64,000 nt of DNA, from NCBI RefSeq assembly GCF_014356525.2, contig NC_052511.1, positions 50,607,607 through 50,671,606 of the forward strand, given 5' to 3'. Positions 32,284-43,668 of this stretch are shown here, in pieces. Under the pieces are notes generated by a model. The model was not told the origin of the DNA, made no database searches, and was given only the letters and a program-made list of their open reading frames with translations. The position numbers and the translations under genes are program-made. The first letter of the stretch is position 1. Every line of letters starts with the position of its first letter. This DNA is from Nilaparvata lugens. Taxonomy: Eukaryota; Arthropoda; Insecta; Hemiptera; Delphacidae.

Positions 32284-33274
32284 GGCCGTTTGCACAGTGT
32301 AAGTTTAAGCTAAAGCTTAAACCAAATCTGGATTTTTTTTGGTTTAAACTAAAATTCCGTTTGCACAGTATCAGTTTAAACTCTGTATTGAGTTTAAACT
32401 CTGGGAAAGTTTAAACCTCCAAAGCAGGAGGTTTAAACCAAATAATTGGATTAACTTGACATCTGTAAAGATTTTATGGGGAAACAGCTTATAGTAAATT
32501 ATTTTCGGACGGTTGTTTTAATGCTTCTGTAGACGATAATTATTTATAATCTAGGATATAGTGAATCATTATTTGAATGTAAAAATAATAATAATGCTAG
32601 AAGTTTTTGATGCGATTGATGAAGATGACTACGAAGAAATTCAAAAACTGAGAAAAATTGGGCAAAAACAAATATTTCTGGGATAGAGAATTTTTTTAAC
32701 GGTTTTGCTCGAGTACAGTACTGCCAATTTAGTATTTTGATTGAATAAACCACTTAATAGAAATTGAGACAATTTTTTACAGTGGTCTTCGATTAGAAAA
32801 CATGTTTTTAATAACACATGAAAGAAATATATTGGTTTCGAGAGATTTCTAATGAACGAGGAAGACCGTAGTAGATTCAAGCGTAACAAAATAACTTTTT
32901 TATCTCACATTCTAGAATATATTTTCTGGTGCCAACTAAACATAAATTATTAAAGAATTTCTTGATCGCTTTTCACTCTTATAACCGTACAGCTTACAGC
33001 TCTGTGGATTTTAAACAAGGACAAGAAAATACTAAAATAGTAGCTACATAACATCAAATTACTGATGGTTTGTAAACAAATAACAAATTTCCTGTGAAAA
33101 TCAGCCTTCCTGATATTATAAACGATGACATTCTATTACCAACTTAACGCTAAACTAGAAAAACTTAAACCGGATTAGTAAATGCACTGAGAAACGATTC
33201 AAGTTTAAACTTTCGGATTAACTTAAACTCGATTAACTTAATCGAGTTTAGAAATCTATACTGTGCAAACGGCC
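32284..33274. mobile_element. PIF/Harbinger-like element, 991 bp, decayed
   Basis: Perfect 15-bp TIRs GGCCGTTTGCACAGT / ACTGTGCAAACGGCC. A second copy of the TIR core CCGTTTGCACAGTATCAG lies at 32357. Flanks TCA and, with one base offset, TTA are consistent with a mutated 3-bp duplication. Inside, a plus-strand fragment MLEVFDAIDEDDYEEIQKLR and, further on, RSRFKRNKITFLSHILEY recall the N-terminal part of Harbinger transposases. Multiple stops separate them; no catalytic region is seen. Confidence 0.6.
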
Positions 33275-33317
33275 CTTAGAGAAGCATTCACGAAACACAT
33301 GCCTATGTTTACAGTTA

Positions 33318-33500
33318 GCTCATCTCACACTTACACGACTCAGGTCGAGAAGAGACTCGACTCTAGTGGAGAACATGTGTTTCCAAATGGGACACTCAGA
33401 CCAGTCATTCTAGTCTCGCGACGTCACCATTTCAAAACACATGCTCACGACTCGAGAAGAATCTCTTCTCGACCTGAGTCGCGTAAGTGTGAGTTGAGCC
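33318..33500. mobile_element. long-TIR MITE (family M2), intact copy
   Basis: TTA at 33315-33317 and 33501-33503. Left GCTCATCTCACACTTACACG, right GCGTAAGTGTGAGTTGAGC; inner arms AGGTCGAGAAGAGACTCG and mirror. TTA duplication suggests PIF/Harbinger mobilisation. Confidence 0.85.
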
Positions 33501-33554
33501 TTACTGTAACGGCAATGTTACAGTGACTGTTTCTATTATAACTGTAACCTGTCT

Positions 33555-36500
33555 TTTTCTGTTAGGGCTACCCTTGAATATAAATAGAAATAAAAATCTA
33601 AGTGGGCCTACCCTTTTTAAGATTGTTAACTTACGAAATTTTCAGCTATGACGTCATTATCAAGGATTACTTTCGGCTATGATGTCCTTATCAGGATTAC
33701 TCTCGGCTATTTTCATTATCAAGGATACTTCGGCTATGATTCATTATCAAGGATTACTCTCGGCTATGATGTCATTATCAAGGATTACTTTCGGCTATGA
33801 TGTCATTATCAAGAATTACTTTCGGCTATGATTCATTATCAAGGATAACTTCAGCTATGATGTCATTATCAAGGATAACTTTCGGCTATGATGTCATTCA
33901 AGGATTACTTCGGCTATGATGTCATTATCAGGATTACTTTCGCTATGATGTCATTATCAACGATTACTTTCGGTTTTGAATGTCATTATCAAGGATTACT
34001 TTCGGCTATGATGTCATTATCAAGGACTTTCGGCTATGATGTCATTATCAAGATTACTTTCGGCTATGAGTGACATTATCAAGGATTACTTCGGCTTTCT
34101 GTCATTATCAGGATTACTTTGGCTGTGATGTCATTATCAACGATTACTTTCGGTTATGATGTCATTATCAAGGATTACTTTCGGCTATGATGTCATTATC
34201 AAGGATTACTTCTGGCTATGATGACATTCTCAAGGATAACTTTCAGCTATGATGTCATTATCAAGGATTACTTTCGGTTTTGATGTCATTATCAAGGATT
34301 ACTTCGGTTATTATCTCATTATCAAGGATTACTTTTGGCTATGATGTCATTATCAAGGATTACTTTCCGGCTATGATGTCATTATCAAGGATTACTTTCG
34401 GCTATGATGACATTCTCAGGATACTTTCAGCTATGATTCATTATCAAGGATTACTTTCGCTATGATGTCATTATCAAGGATTATTTCGGCTATGATGTCA
34501 TTATCAGGATTACTTTCGGCTATGATGTCATTATCAAGGAAACTTTCGGCTATGATGTCATTATCAAGTATTACTTTCAGCTATGATGTCATTATCAAGG
34601 ATTACTTTCGGCCGGATCCATTATCAAGATTACTTTCGGCTATGATGTCATTATCAAGGATTACTTTCGGCTATGATGACATTCTCAAGGATACTTTCAT
34701 CTATGATGTCATTATCAAGGATTACTTTCGGCTATGATGTCATTATCAAGGATAACTTCAGCTATGATGTCATTATCAAGGATTACTTTTGGCTATGATG
34801 TCATTATCAAGGATTACTTCCGCTATGATGTCATTATCAAGATTACTTTCGGCTATGATGTCATTATCAAGGATAACTTTCAGCTATGATGTCATTATCA
34901 AGGATTACTTTCGGCTATGATGTCATTATCAAGGATTACTTTCGGCTATGATGTCATTATCAAGGATTACTTTCGGCTATGATGTCATTATCAAAACTTC
35001 GGCTATGATGTCATATCAAGAGAACTTTCAGCTATGATGTCATTATCAAGGATTACTTTCGGCTATGATGTCATTATCAAGGATTACTTTCGGCTATGAT
35101 GTCATTATCAAGGATTACTTTCGGCTATGATGTCATTATCAAGGATTACTTTCAGCTATGATACATTCTCAAGGATTACTTTCGGCTATGATGTCATTAT
35201 CAAGGATTACTTTCGGCTATGATGTCATTATCAAGGATTACTTTCGGCTATGATGTCATTATCAAGGATTACTTTCGGCTATGATGTCATTATCAAGGAT
35301 TACTTTCGGCTATGATGTCATTATCAAGGATTACTTTCGGCTATGATGTCATTATCAAGGATTACTTTCGGCTATGATGACATTATCAAGGATACTTTCA
35401 GCTATGATGTCATTATCAAGGATTACTTCCGGCTATGATGTCATTATCAAGGATTACTTTCGGCTATGATGACATTATCAAGGATAACTTTCAGCTATGA
35501 TGTCATTATCAAGGATTACTTTCGGCTATGATGTCATTATCAAGGATTACTTTCGGCTATGATGTCATTATCAAGGATTACTTTCGGCTATGATGTCATT
35601 ATCAAGGATTACTTTCGGCCTGATGTCATTATCAAGGATTACTTTCGGCTATGATGTCATTATCAAGGATTACTTTCAGCTATGATGACATTATCAAGGA
35701 TTACTTTCGGCTATGATGTCATTATCAAGGATTACTTTCGGCCATGATGTCATTATCAAGGATTACTTTCGGCTATGATGTCATTATCAAGGATTACTTT
35801 CGGCTATGATGTCATTATCAAGGATTACTTTCGGCTATGATGTCATTATCAAGGATTACTTTCGGCTATGATGACATTCTCAAGGATAACTTTCATCTAT
35901 GATGTCATTATCAAGGATTACTTTCGGCTATGATGTCATTATCAAGGATAACTTTCAGCTATGATGTCATTATCAAGGATTACTTTTGGCTATGATGTCA
36001 TTATCAAGGATTACTTCCGGCTATGATGTCATTATCAAGGATTACTTTCGGCTATGATGACATTCTCAAGGATAACTTTCAGCTATGATGTCATTATCAA
36101 GGATTACTTTCCGCTATGATGTCATTATCAAGGATTACTTTCGGCTATGATGTCATTATCAAGGATTACTTTCGGCAATGATGTCATTATCAAGGATTAC
36201 TTTCGGCTATGATGTCATTATCAAGGATTACTTTCGGCTATGATGTCATTATCAAGGATTACTTTCGGCTATGATGACATCTCAAGGATACTTTCTCTAT
36301 GATGTCATTATCAGGATTACTTTCGGCTATTATGTCATTATCAAGGATTACTTTCAGCTATGATGTCATTATCAAGGATTACTTTTGGCTATGATGTCAT
36401 TATCAGGATTACTTCCGGCTATGATGTCATTATCAAGGATTACTTTCGGCTATGATGACATTCTCAAGGATAACTTTCAGCTATGATGTCATTATCAAGG

Positions 36501-37947
36501 ATTACTTTCAGCTATGATGTCATTATCAAGGATTACTTTCGGCTATGATGTCATTATCAAGGATTACTTTCGGCTATGAGTCATTATCAAGGATTACTTT
36601 CAGCTATGATGTCATTATCAAGGATTACTTTCGGCTTTGATGTCATTATCAAGGATTACTTTCAGCTATGATGTCATTATCAAGGATTACTTTCGGCTAT
36701 GATGTCATTATCAAGGATTACTTTCGGCTATGATGTCATTATCAAGGATAACTTTCAGCTATGATGTCATTATCAAGGATTACTTTCAGCTATGATGTCA
36801 TTATCAAGGATTACTTTCGGCTATGATGTCATTATCAAGGATTACTTTCGGCTATGATGTCGTTATCAAGGAAAACTTTCGGCTATGATGTCATTATCAA
36901 GGATTACTTTCGGCTATGATGTCATTATCAAGGATTACTTTCGGCTATGATGACATTCTCAAGGATAACTTTCAGCTATGATGTCATTATCAAGGATTAC
37001 TTTCAGCTATGATGTCATTATCAAGGATTACTATCGGCTATGATCATTATCAAGGATTACTTTCGGCTATGATGTCATTATCAAGGATTACTTCGGCTAT
37101 GATGTCATTATCAAGGATTACTTTCAGCTATGATGTCATTATCAAGGATTACTTTCTTGGCTATTATGTCATTATCAAGGATTACTTTCGGCTATGATGT
37201 CATTATCAAGGATTACTTTCGGCTATGATGACATTCTCAAGGATAACTTTCATCTATGATGTCATTATCAAGGATTACTTTCGGCTATGATGTCATTATC
37301 AAGGATAACTTTCAGCTATGATGTCATTATCAGGATTACTTTTGGCTATGATGTCATTATCAGGATTACTTCCGGCTATGATGTCATTATCAAGGATTAC
37401 TTTCGGCTATGATGACATTCTCAAGGATAACTTTCAGCTATGATGTCATTATCAAGGATTACTTTCAGCTATGATGTCATTATCAAGGATTACTTTCGGC
37501 TATGATGTCATTATCAAGGATTACTTTCGGCTATGATGTCATTATCAAGGATTACTTTCAGCTATGATGTCATTATCAAGGATTACTTTCGGCTATGATG
37601 TCATTATCAAGATTACTTTCAGCTATGATGTCATTATCAAGGATTACTTTCGGCTAGATGTCATTATCAGGATTACTTTCGGCTATGATGTCATTATCAA
37701 GGATAACTTTCAGCTATGATGTCATTATCAAGGATTATTTCAGCTATGATGTCATTTAATCAGGATACTTTCGGCTATGATGTCATTATCAAGGATTACT
37801 TTCGGCTATGATGTCGTTATCAAGGAAACTTTCGCTATGATGCATTATCAAGGATTTACTTCAAGTAATGATGACATCATAGCCGAAACATGTCATAAGT
37901 CAACAATTTTGATAAGGGTAGGCCCACTTGAATTTATTTCTATCTCG
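33555..37947. mobile_element. inverted-repeat element filled with a 31-bp satellite
   Basis: Left arm (33582-33655) reads AGAAATAAAAATC, GTGGGCCTACCC, ATTGTTAACTTA, CAGCTATGACGTCAT. The right arm (37869-37945) is its inverse, with GGGTAGGCCCACTTGAATT. Outside lie 15-bp direct repeats with two mismatches (33540-33554, AACTGTAACCTGTCT; 37948-37962). A short version with the same arms but no array is at 45317-45741. Coding capacity is nil. Confidence 0.75.
33645..37865. repeat. 31-bp satellite array, about 135 units
   Basis: Consensus core GGCTATGATGTCATTATC then AAGGATTACTTTC. Variants such as GACATTCTCAAGGATAAC and TTCATCTATG recur in multi-unit blocks (starting near 34672, 35866, 36275, 37222), so a higher-order structure exists. 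Units at the two edges, especially 33645-34640, carry many one-base deletions; the middle is cleaner. Confidence 0.98.
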
Positions 37948-37964
37948 AACTGTTACCTATCTGT

Positions 37965-38340
37965 GACAAAATAATTTTGATAATGAAAACGTTAGGAAGA
38001 AACGGATAGAGAATGAAAGAATTGTGAAACACAATTTCATAGAAGAGGGTTGAATTGAAATGGATAGCTGCCTCTATTTCAAGCCTGGTAGGGCCAGGTT
38101 AGGGCGCAGCCGGCCCTCTCTGAAGAGAGAATTTGAGTGGTTGAGAGGAAAATAGATGGAAGCAAATAGTTAGCAAAATATTTGTGAAGAATACAAATAA
38201 TAATGGAATTAGGAAGAACTGAAAGCGAAAACGAAGACGGGAAAGCTGAGAAAAAAAAATGTTGCCAGTGGAAGTCTAGTATTTTCTCAGGTCAAAGTAG
38301 CTTAGCTGGCCTATTTGGGGCTGAGTAGAGTTCAAACTTT
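37965..38340. other. unique sequence plus a retroelement end
   Basis: 38050-38135 is a diverged, reverse copy of family J (GGTTAGGGCGCAGCCGGCCC). Otherwise no gene recognised. Confidence 0.5.
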
Positions 38341-38342
38341 TC

Positions 38343-38475
38343 AGGTCCTTCAAGGCTTGCTCCACCTTCCTCCTCGTCACCTCATCACTCCTCCACCGTC
38401 CTCCTCATCATCACCTCACAGCCTCTCCCATCATCCTCAAACACGAAACACACTTCTCCTCACAATCCATGAGGT
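38343..38475 (+). other. weak exon-like segment
   Basis: An acceptor-like AACTTTTCAG precedes an S/P-rich frame (PSRLAPPSSSSPHHSSTVL) that ends at a stop near 38472. No convincing donor follows. TCC-type low complexity can create such frames, so I do not call it a gene. Confidence 0.15.
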
Positions 38476-38684
38476 CTGCTGAGTGAGTGAGACAGCTTCA
38501 CCTCACTATTAGAGAGCGTGAGATAGGGTTAGCGAGGGAGAGAGATAGAGAACCACGATGCCCTATGCCCTAGGCTACATAGTGAGGTTCACTTTATAGT
38601 AGCCATATTGGTTGAATGTGGAACAAAGAGGAGAAAAAGTAGAACAAGATGACCGAAGAAGGAAAAGTAGACATAATGATAGAA

Positions 38685-39310
38685 AAGAAAAGAAGAAGAA
38701 GAAGATAAGAAGAGAGAGAAGAAGAAGAGAGAGAAAAGTAGAAGAAAAGAAGAATAAGAAAACGAATAAGAAGAAGAAAAAGAAGAAAGAAAAGAAGCTG
38801 AAGAAGAAGAAGAAGAAGAAGAAGAAGAAGAAGAAGAAGAAGAAGAAGAAGAAGAAGAAGAAGAAGAAGAAAAGAAAAGAAGAAGAGAAGAGAAGAGAAG
38901 AAGAAGAAAGAAGAATAGAAGAAGAAGCAGAAAGAAGAAGAAGAAAAAGAAGAATAAGAGAGAAGAAGAGAAGAAGAAGAAGAAGAAGAAGAAGAAGAAG
39001 AAGAAGAAGAAGAAGAAGAAGATAAGAAGAAGAAGAGAAGAAGAAGAAGAAGAAGAAGAAGACGAAGAAGAAAAAAGAAGAAGAAGAAGAAGAAGAAGAA
39101 AAGAAGAAGAAGGAGAAGAAGAAGAAGAAGAAGAAGAAGAAGAAGAAGAAGAAAAGAAGAAGAAGAAGAGAGAAGAAGAAGAAGAAGAAGAAAAAAGAAG
39201 AAGAAGAAGAAGAAAATAGAAGAGAGAAGAAGAAAAGAAGAAGAAGAAGAAGAAGAAGAAGAAGAAGAAGAAAAAGAAGAAGAAAAAGCGAATGAAGTAG
39301 AAGAAGATGA
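38685..39310. repeat. (GAA)n purine tract, about 620 bp
   Basis: AAG/GAA repeats with short A-runs; same strand polarity as the tract at 29596. The 251-codon and 137-codon frames are artefacts. Confidence 0.95.
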
Positions 39311-39339
39311 AGAAGAAGAAGAAAATGAAAAAGTGATCT

Positions 39340-39490
39340 CTCACTATTGTCAGCAGTTTTTTTGAATAGGAAATATCAGTTCACTTAACTATTTCTGACA
39401 GTTTTTAAGTGAATTTCTCCCCATGTCAGCATTGGTGAATGGGAAGCATTAATATTATTTCATCCATACTGACAGTACGTAGTGAATTCT
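39340..39490. mobile_element. family Q MITE-like units
   Basis: CATGTCAGCATTGGTGAATG and ATACTGACAGTACGTAGTG form one unit at 39407-39490. A diverged partial unit with TTGTCAGCAG and TTCTGACAG precedes it. Confidence 0.55.
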
Positions 39491-39719
39491 ACAGTGTTGA
39501 ATCCTCACAGAGCTTCTGCGATCCAATCAACCGAAGTCAACATAGACAATACTCGAACTCCTACTGGTCGAACACTAAACATCGATACTTTTCGCCACAT
39601 TCGATACTCGACAACTTCTGTGCTGCGCGATGGAAAATTTCCGACCAACTAACTTTGTCTGGTCTGTGGGAAAGTGAGTGGAAAGTGATTTTTTCCACTG
39701 TGTTTTGGCGGGATTCTGG

Positions 39720-39815
39720 TGGAAAGCTGTTCCATCGATGGTACCCTGGGGATTATGGAGTGGTAATATTTTGAGAAAGATCTTTTTTATCAATCACGTT
39801 CGAATAAATATTCAA
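39720..39815. repeat. dispersed repeat shared with 25410-25510
   Basis: GGGGATTATGGAGTGGTAAT and TATCAATCACGTTCGAATAA occur in both places. Confidence 0.7.
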
Positions 39816-39844
39816 ACTTTCCAAATATTACAGAATTTACAGAA

Positions 39845-40560
39845 AAAATCTCGTGTGGTGCACTCACACAACTTTCCTTGCCGTTATGAAAATGATCAAC
39901 TGACGGTAGTGTTCCCGCGCATTTCAAGTCCATTTTTCTAAGATTGAGCTAGCTGGTGACCGGACAATAACGCTGGAGACACACAAGTCTGCTTTCTCTC
40001 TTCATAGTGAATATGTAATAGAATCACAGTTGCCAACAGTTTGCAATTGAATAATCTTATTTCCTCTAATTTCGAGCTTATTTTCAATTTTAGATGAAAA
40101 TGTCACTGAACATTAATTGTAGAGATTTTCATGCTCAATCTTTTTCAATTGTATTTTCTGTTTAAATAGTATCTGAAGCCTAAAAATTAAAAATCTAGAA
40201 TCAAACTTTGCATAGATGGTGCAGAGATCCTGAAATTTTTACAGATATGGGACTTGTAGCAGTTGATAGAGCTGGTTTTTCTAGGTATCAATTTGATCAA
40301 AATCGTTGGAGCCGTTTTCGAGAAAATTGCGAAAAACCCTGTTTCTGACAACATTTTCGCCATTTTAGCCGCCATCTTGAATTGCATTTGATCGAAAATG
40401 TTCGTGTCGGATCCTTATAGTGTAAGGACCTTAAGTTCCAAATTTCAAGTCATGCAGTTAATTGGAGATGATATATCGTGTACACAGACGCACAAATACT
40501 CATACATACACACACACACACACTCTTTTGGACTCAGGTTACCTTGAAACATATAGAAAT
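39845..40560 (-). mobile_element. element I, copy 5 (left half of a head-to-head pair)
   Basis: Starts AAATCTCGTGTGGTGCAC and runs in reverse through GCCATCTTGAATTGCATTTG to a short CA run and GAAACATATAGAAATATAG, where it is cut off. Confidence 0.85.
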
Positions 40561-40564
40561 ATAG

Positions 40565-40568
<4 letters not shown>

Positions 40569-40628
<60 letters not shown>

Positions 40629-41292
40629 ATGTATGAGTATATGTGCGTCTGTTACACGATATATCATCTCCCATTTAACTGCATGACTTGAAATTTGGAA
40701 CTCAAGGTCCTCACACTATAATAAGGATCCGACACGAACAATTACGATCAAATGCAATTCAAGATGCCGGCGAAAATGTTGTCAAAAACAGGGTTTCCTC
40801 GGTTTTCTCGGAAACGGCTCCAACGATTTTGATCAAATTCATACCTTAATTAGTAATTGGAAAGCTCTATCAACTGCCACAAGTACCATATCTTTAAAAA
40901 TTTCAGAAGCTCCGCCCCATCTATGCAAAGTTTGATTCTAGATTCTTGATAATCAGGCTTCAGATACAATTTAAACAAAAAATTCCAAGTGGAAAAGATT
41001 GAGCATAAAAATCTCTACAATTAATGTTCAGTAACATTTTCACCTGAAATTGAAAATAAGCTCGAATCATTCACTATCAAGAGATAGCAGACGTCATGTG
41101 TCTACAGCGTTATGTCCTGTCACCAGCTGGCTCAGATCTTTGAATAGTAGACTTGAGATGCGCGGGAACACTAGCGTCAGGTGATCAATCCAATACATTT
41201 ATTAAATTGCTCATAGTTACATAACAAATTAAATTTGCACATAGTTTCATAATGGTAAGGAAAGTTGTGTGAGTGCGCCACACCAGATTTTT
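40569..41292 (+). mobile_element. element I, copy 6 (right half of a head-to-head pair)
   Basis: Starts with (GT)n at 40569-40622 and ends GCGCCACACCAGATTTTT. About 55 bp of foreign sequence (ACATTTATTAAATTGCTC) interrupts it at 41190-41245. Together with copy 5 it makes an inverted repeat with arms of about 0.65 kb. Confidence 0.85.
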
Positions 41293-41299
41293 AAATACT

Positions 41300-42620
41300 C
41301 TATTAGAATAGATTGGATGAAGTCTGAAAAGACCGTTGAGATCAATCTGAATAGTAAAATCTATAAAACAAAGAATAAATAGTTATAGAGTCGAGTTCTA
41401 AATCGTAGGCTACCAAAATACGTAGATAATGAAGAATGAAACAAATTAATAGATTCTAGTGGGTGAAATGAGATAAGAAAGGACTAAATAGATATGAAGA
41501 GATAAGGTGTAATAATTTGAGGTACTCAGAGAAATGATGCAATAGAACTGGAGATCAGCAAAAAGTTGAGTGGTAAGAAAATTATAGAGAGCCAGGTTGA
41601 GGTCTGATTGCAAAAAGCCTGTTAAATTTTAATAATGATTCAATTCCTCAAGAATCAATCAGAGAAGGCTTTTCTGAGAAGAAGGCTCTTCTGATTAGTT
41701 CTCGAGACATTAGATCGAGGTTAGAAGTTAACAGACTTCTGTGAGACCGGGTGTAACAGAGCAGCGAAGATAATTAGCGAATGGAGAACAATAATTCAGA
41801 GAGATGCGAAACAGAAAGGATCGAAAATAAATATAAGATTCTAAAATATAGCAAGAGCATAACATAGAGATGCAAGATGTAAAACAAAATGAACAACAGT
41901 GTAAGAGGAGTAAATACAAATAAACTAAGACGGTTGAGAAAGGTTTAGATTGAGGAGTGGATTCATTTGAAGAGAAGAGTAGAAGAAATTGTAGAGTAGA
42001 AGTAAAATAGAGTGGGAGTGAGGAGTAAAAGAGTAGCAGGAATTTTAGAGAGGTAGAGGTTTTTGAGACGATGACAGAGAGAGTGTGTGTGTGAGGAGGA
42101 GAAGAAGAAGGATTTAGAGATTAAGGGAGAGAGAGCGAGAAAGTGCGTGAGAGGAGGAGGAAAAAATGGATTTGGAGACGATGAGAGAAAGAGAGAGAGT
42201 ATGAGGATGAGAAGAAGAAGGATTGAGTGACGATGAGAGTGTGAGAGTGAGGAGGAAGATTCAAAGACAAGGAGGAGACCGAGTAGTTAATACGAGGAGT
42301 AGAGAAACAATAAACAACAGTTAACAAAGTGGATGCAAGAGAAGTTATTATTCGAAAACAGTGAGTAAATGTAGAATTTCATCTGGAAGTAGGTAGATGT
42401 ATCTTTCACAGAAGCGCTGTCAGAATGTATGACAACCAGCGCATGTAATCCAACTTTAATTACGTTACTTGACTAACAAGCTACATCAAGCTGAAATAAT
42501 AAACTAATGAGATTTGTGCAGTCTACAGTCTTAACTTGAATGTTGTTAATTCAGGCTGGAACATAATAATTGTAATGTGAGTAGTCTATATATTATTATA
42601 TTACCAAGCACATATAAGAT
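41300..42620. other. mostly unique sequence; one degraded family P MITE
   Basis: 41605-41752 is a degraded P copy (AATCAATCAGAGAAGGC and mirror). 42060-42290 is GA-rich with a loose repeat of about 80 bp (GAGAAGAAGAAGGATT). No gene recognised. Confidence 0.45.
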
Positions 42621-42628
42621 ACTATAGT

Positions 42629-43668
42629 GAGGTCCACGTTATAATGGCAGTGTTTGATTAGCAATGGTATTGCTATCCTTGTCTATCATTCAACAAAGCG
42701 GATAGCGCTTTCTCTTTCTCGCTTTGCTCTGTTGCCCAGATCGTCTTTTAACAATGTAGAATTAATAATTAAATAGCAGAATATTTCATCTTATTTATGA
42801 AAACTCATTAGGAAAGTATTACAAAAAATGATTTCTTGCTTAATAAAATATACTTGACTAGCCGTCAGGCTCGCTTCGCTCGCCATATCCGTCTAGCCAG
42901 GGGGCTCCGCCCCCTGGACCCCCGACTGGATCGTCCAAGAATGAGATCAGCAGGCAAGCGAAGCGAGCCTACATTTTTCATTTGAGCATTTTTATCATAT
43001 GTTAGGACGATCCGTTCGGGGGTCCAACTAAACGTCTGGCTAAACGGATAATGGCGAGCGAAGAGAGCCTGACGGCTAGTAATATAATTTTCCCAGGAAT
43101 AGCTGTGATTGAAGTAGCAGTGCTCAATCAATTTTATAAATGCATTTCAATCTTCTACTTGGTGCCAACCTAACAAAGTCAACTCAACTTAATGCCAACC
43201 TGAAAAATTATTAATTTAGTTACCAGTTTCGAAGAGGTACTCTCTCTAGATTATAGTTCTATATTAACATATGGTATGGACATTTTTAAATTATAATTAA
43301 GAGAATAAGAAGAATATACATGCTGAAAGACGAACTTTAAACACTTAAAACCCACACTTAGAGTTAAAATATTGCCAAAAGATTTCCTAGTGCGCCTCTG
43401 AAGGGCCAACTGAATATACCTACCAAATTTGAACGTTTTTGGTCTGGTAGATTTTTGTTTTGCGAGTGAGTGAGTGAGTCAGTCAGTCAGTGAGTTAGTG
43501 CCATTTCGCTTTTAAATATATAGAAGATTATTTCAAACGAGAATGAACCATTAATATTAAATCAATAAGCCCTGTATCAGCTACCGTCTATAGATGTCAT
43601 TGACAAGACAGAGGATCGGCAACGTTGTTCTCCTATCTTTCTCCACTGCCATTATAACGTGGACCCCA
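42629..43668 (+). mobile_element. element E, copy split by a Helitron
   Basis: Left end AGTGAGGTCCACGTTATAAT, right end CATTATAACGTGGACCCCAC. The E interior is interrupted at ACTTGA|TTATTTCAAACG by the Helitron at 42858-43527. Confidence 0.88.
42858..43527 (-). mobile_element. Helitron (family A), complete non-autonomous copy
   Basis: On the minus strand: host A, TCTTCTATATATTTAAAAGC at 43527, (TCAC/TGAC)n, then the hairpin and TGACGGCTAG at 42858, host T. About 670 bp. Two inverted copies of the GC-rich 3' segment lie at 42858-42975 and 42960-43080. The paralogous empty site at 19615/19616 shows insertion between A and T with no duplication. Confidence 0.9.

Noticed and set aside
34280..34737. 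MMSLSRI-type repeated frames in the satellite
   Set aside because: A 31-bp unit changes frame every unit; these frames survive only where indels restore phase.
38589..39344. 251-codon minus-strand and 137-codon plus-strand frames
   Set aside because: Produced by the (GAA)n tract: poly-S/F on one strand, poly-K/E/R on the other.
42865..43131. 88-codon minus-strand frame
   Set aside because: It lies inside the palindromic 3' segments of a family A Helitron.
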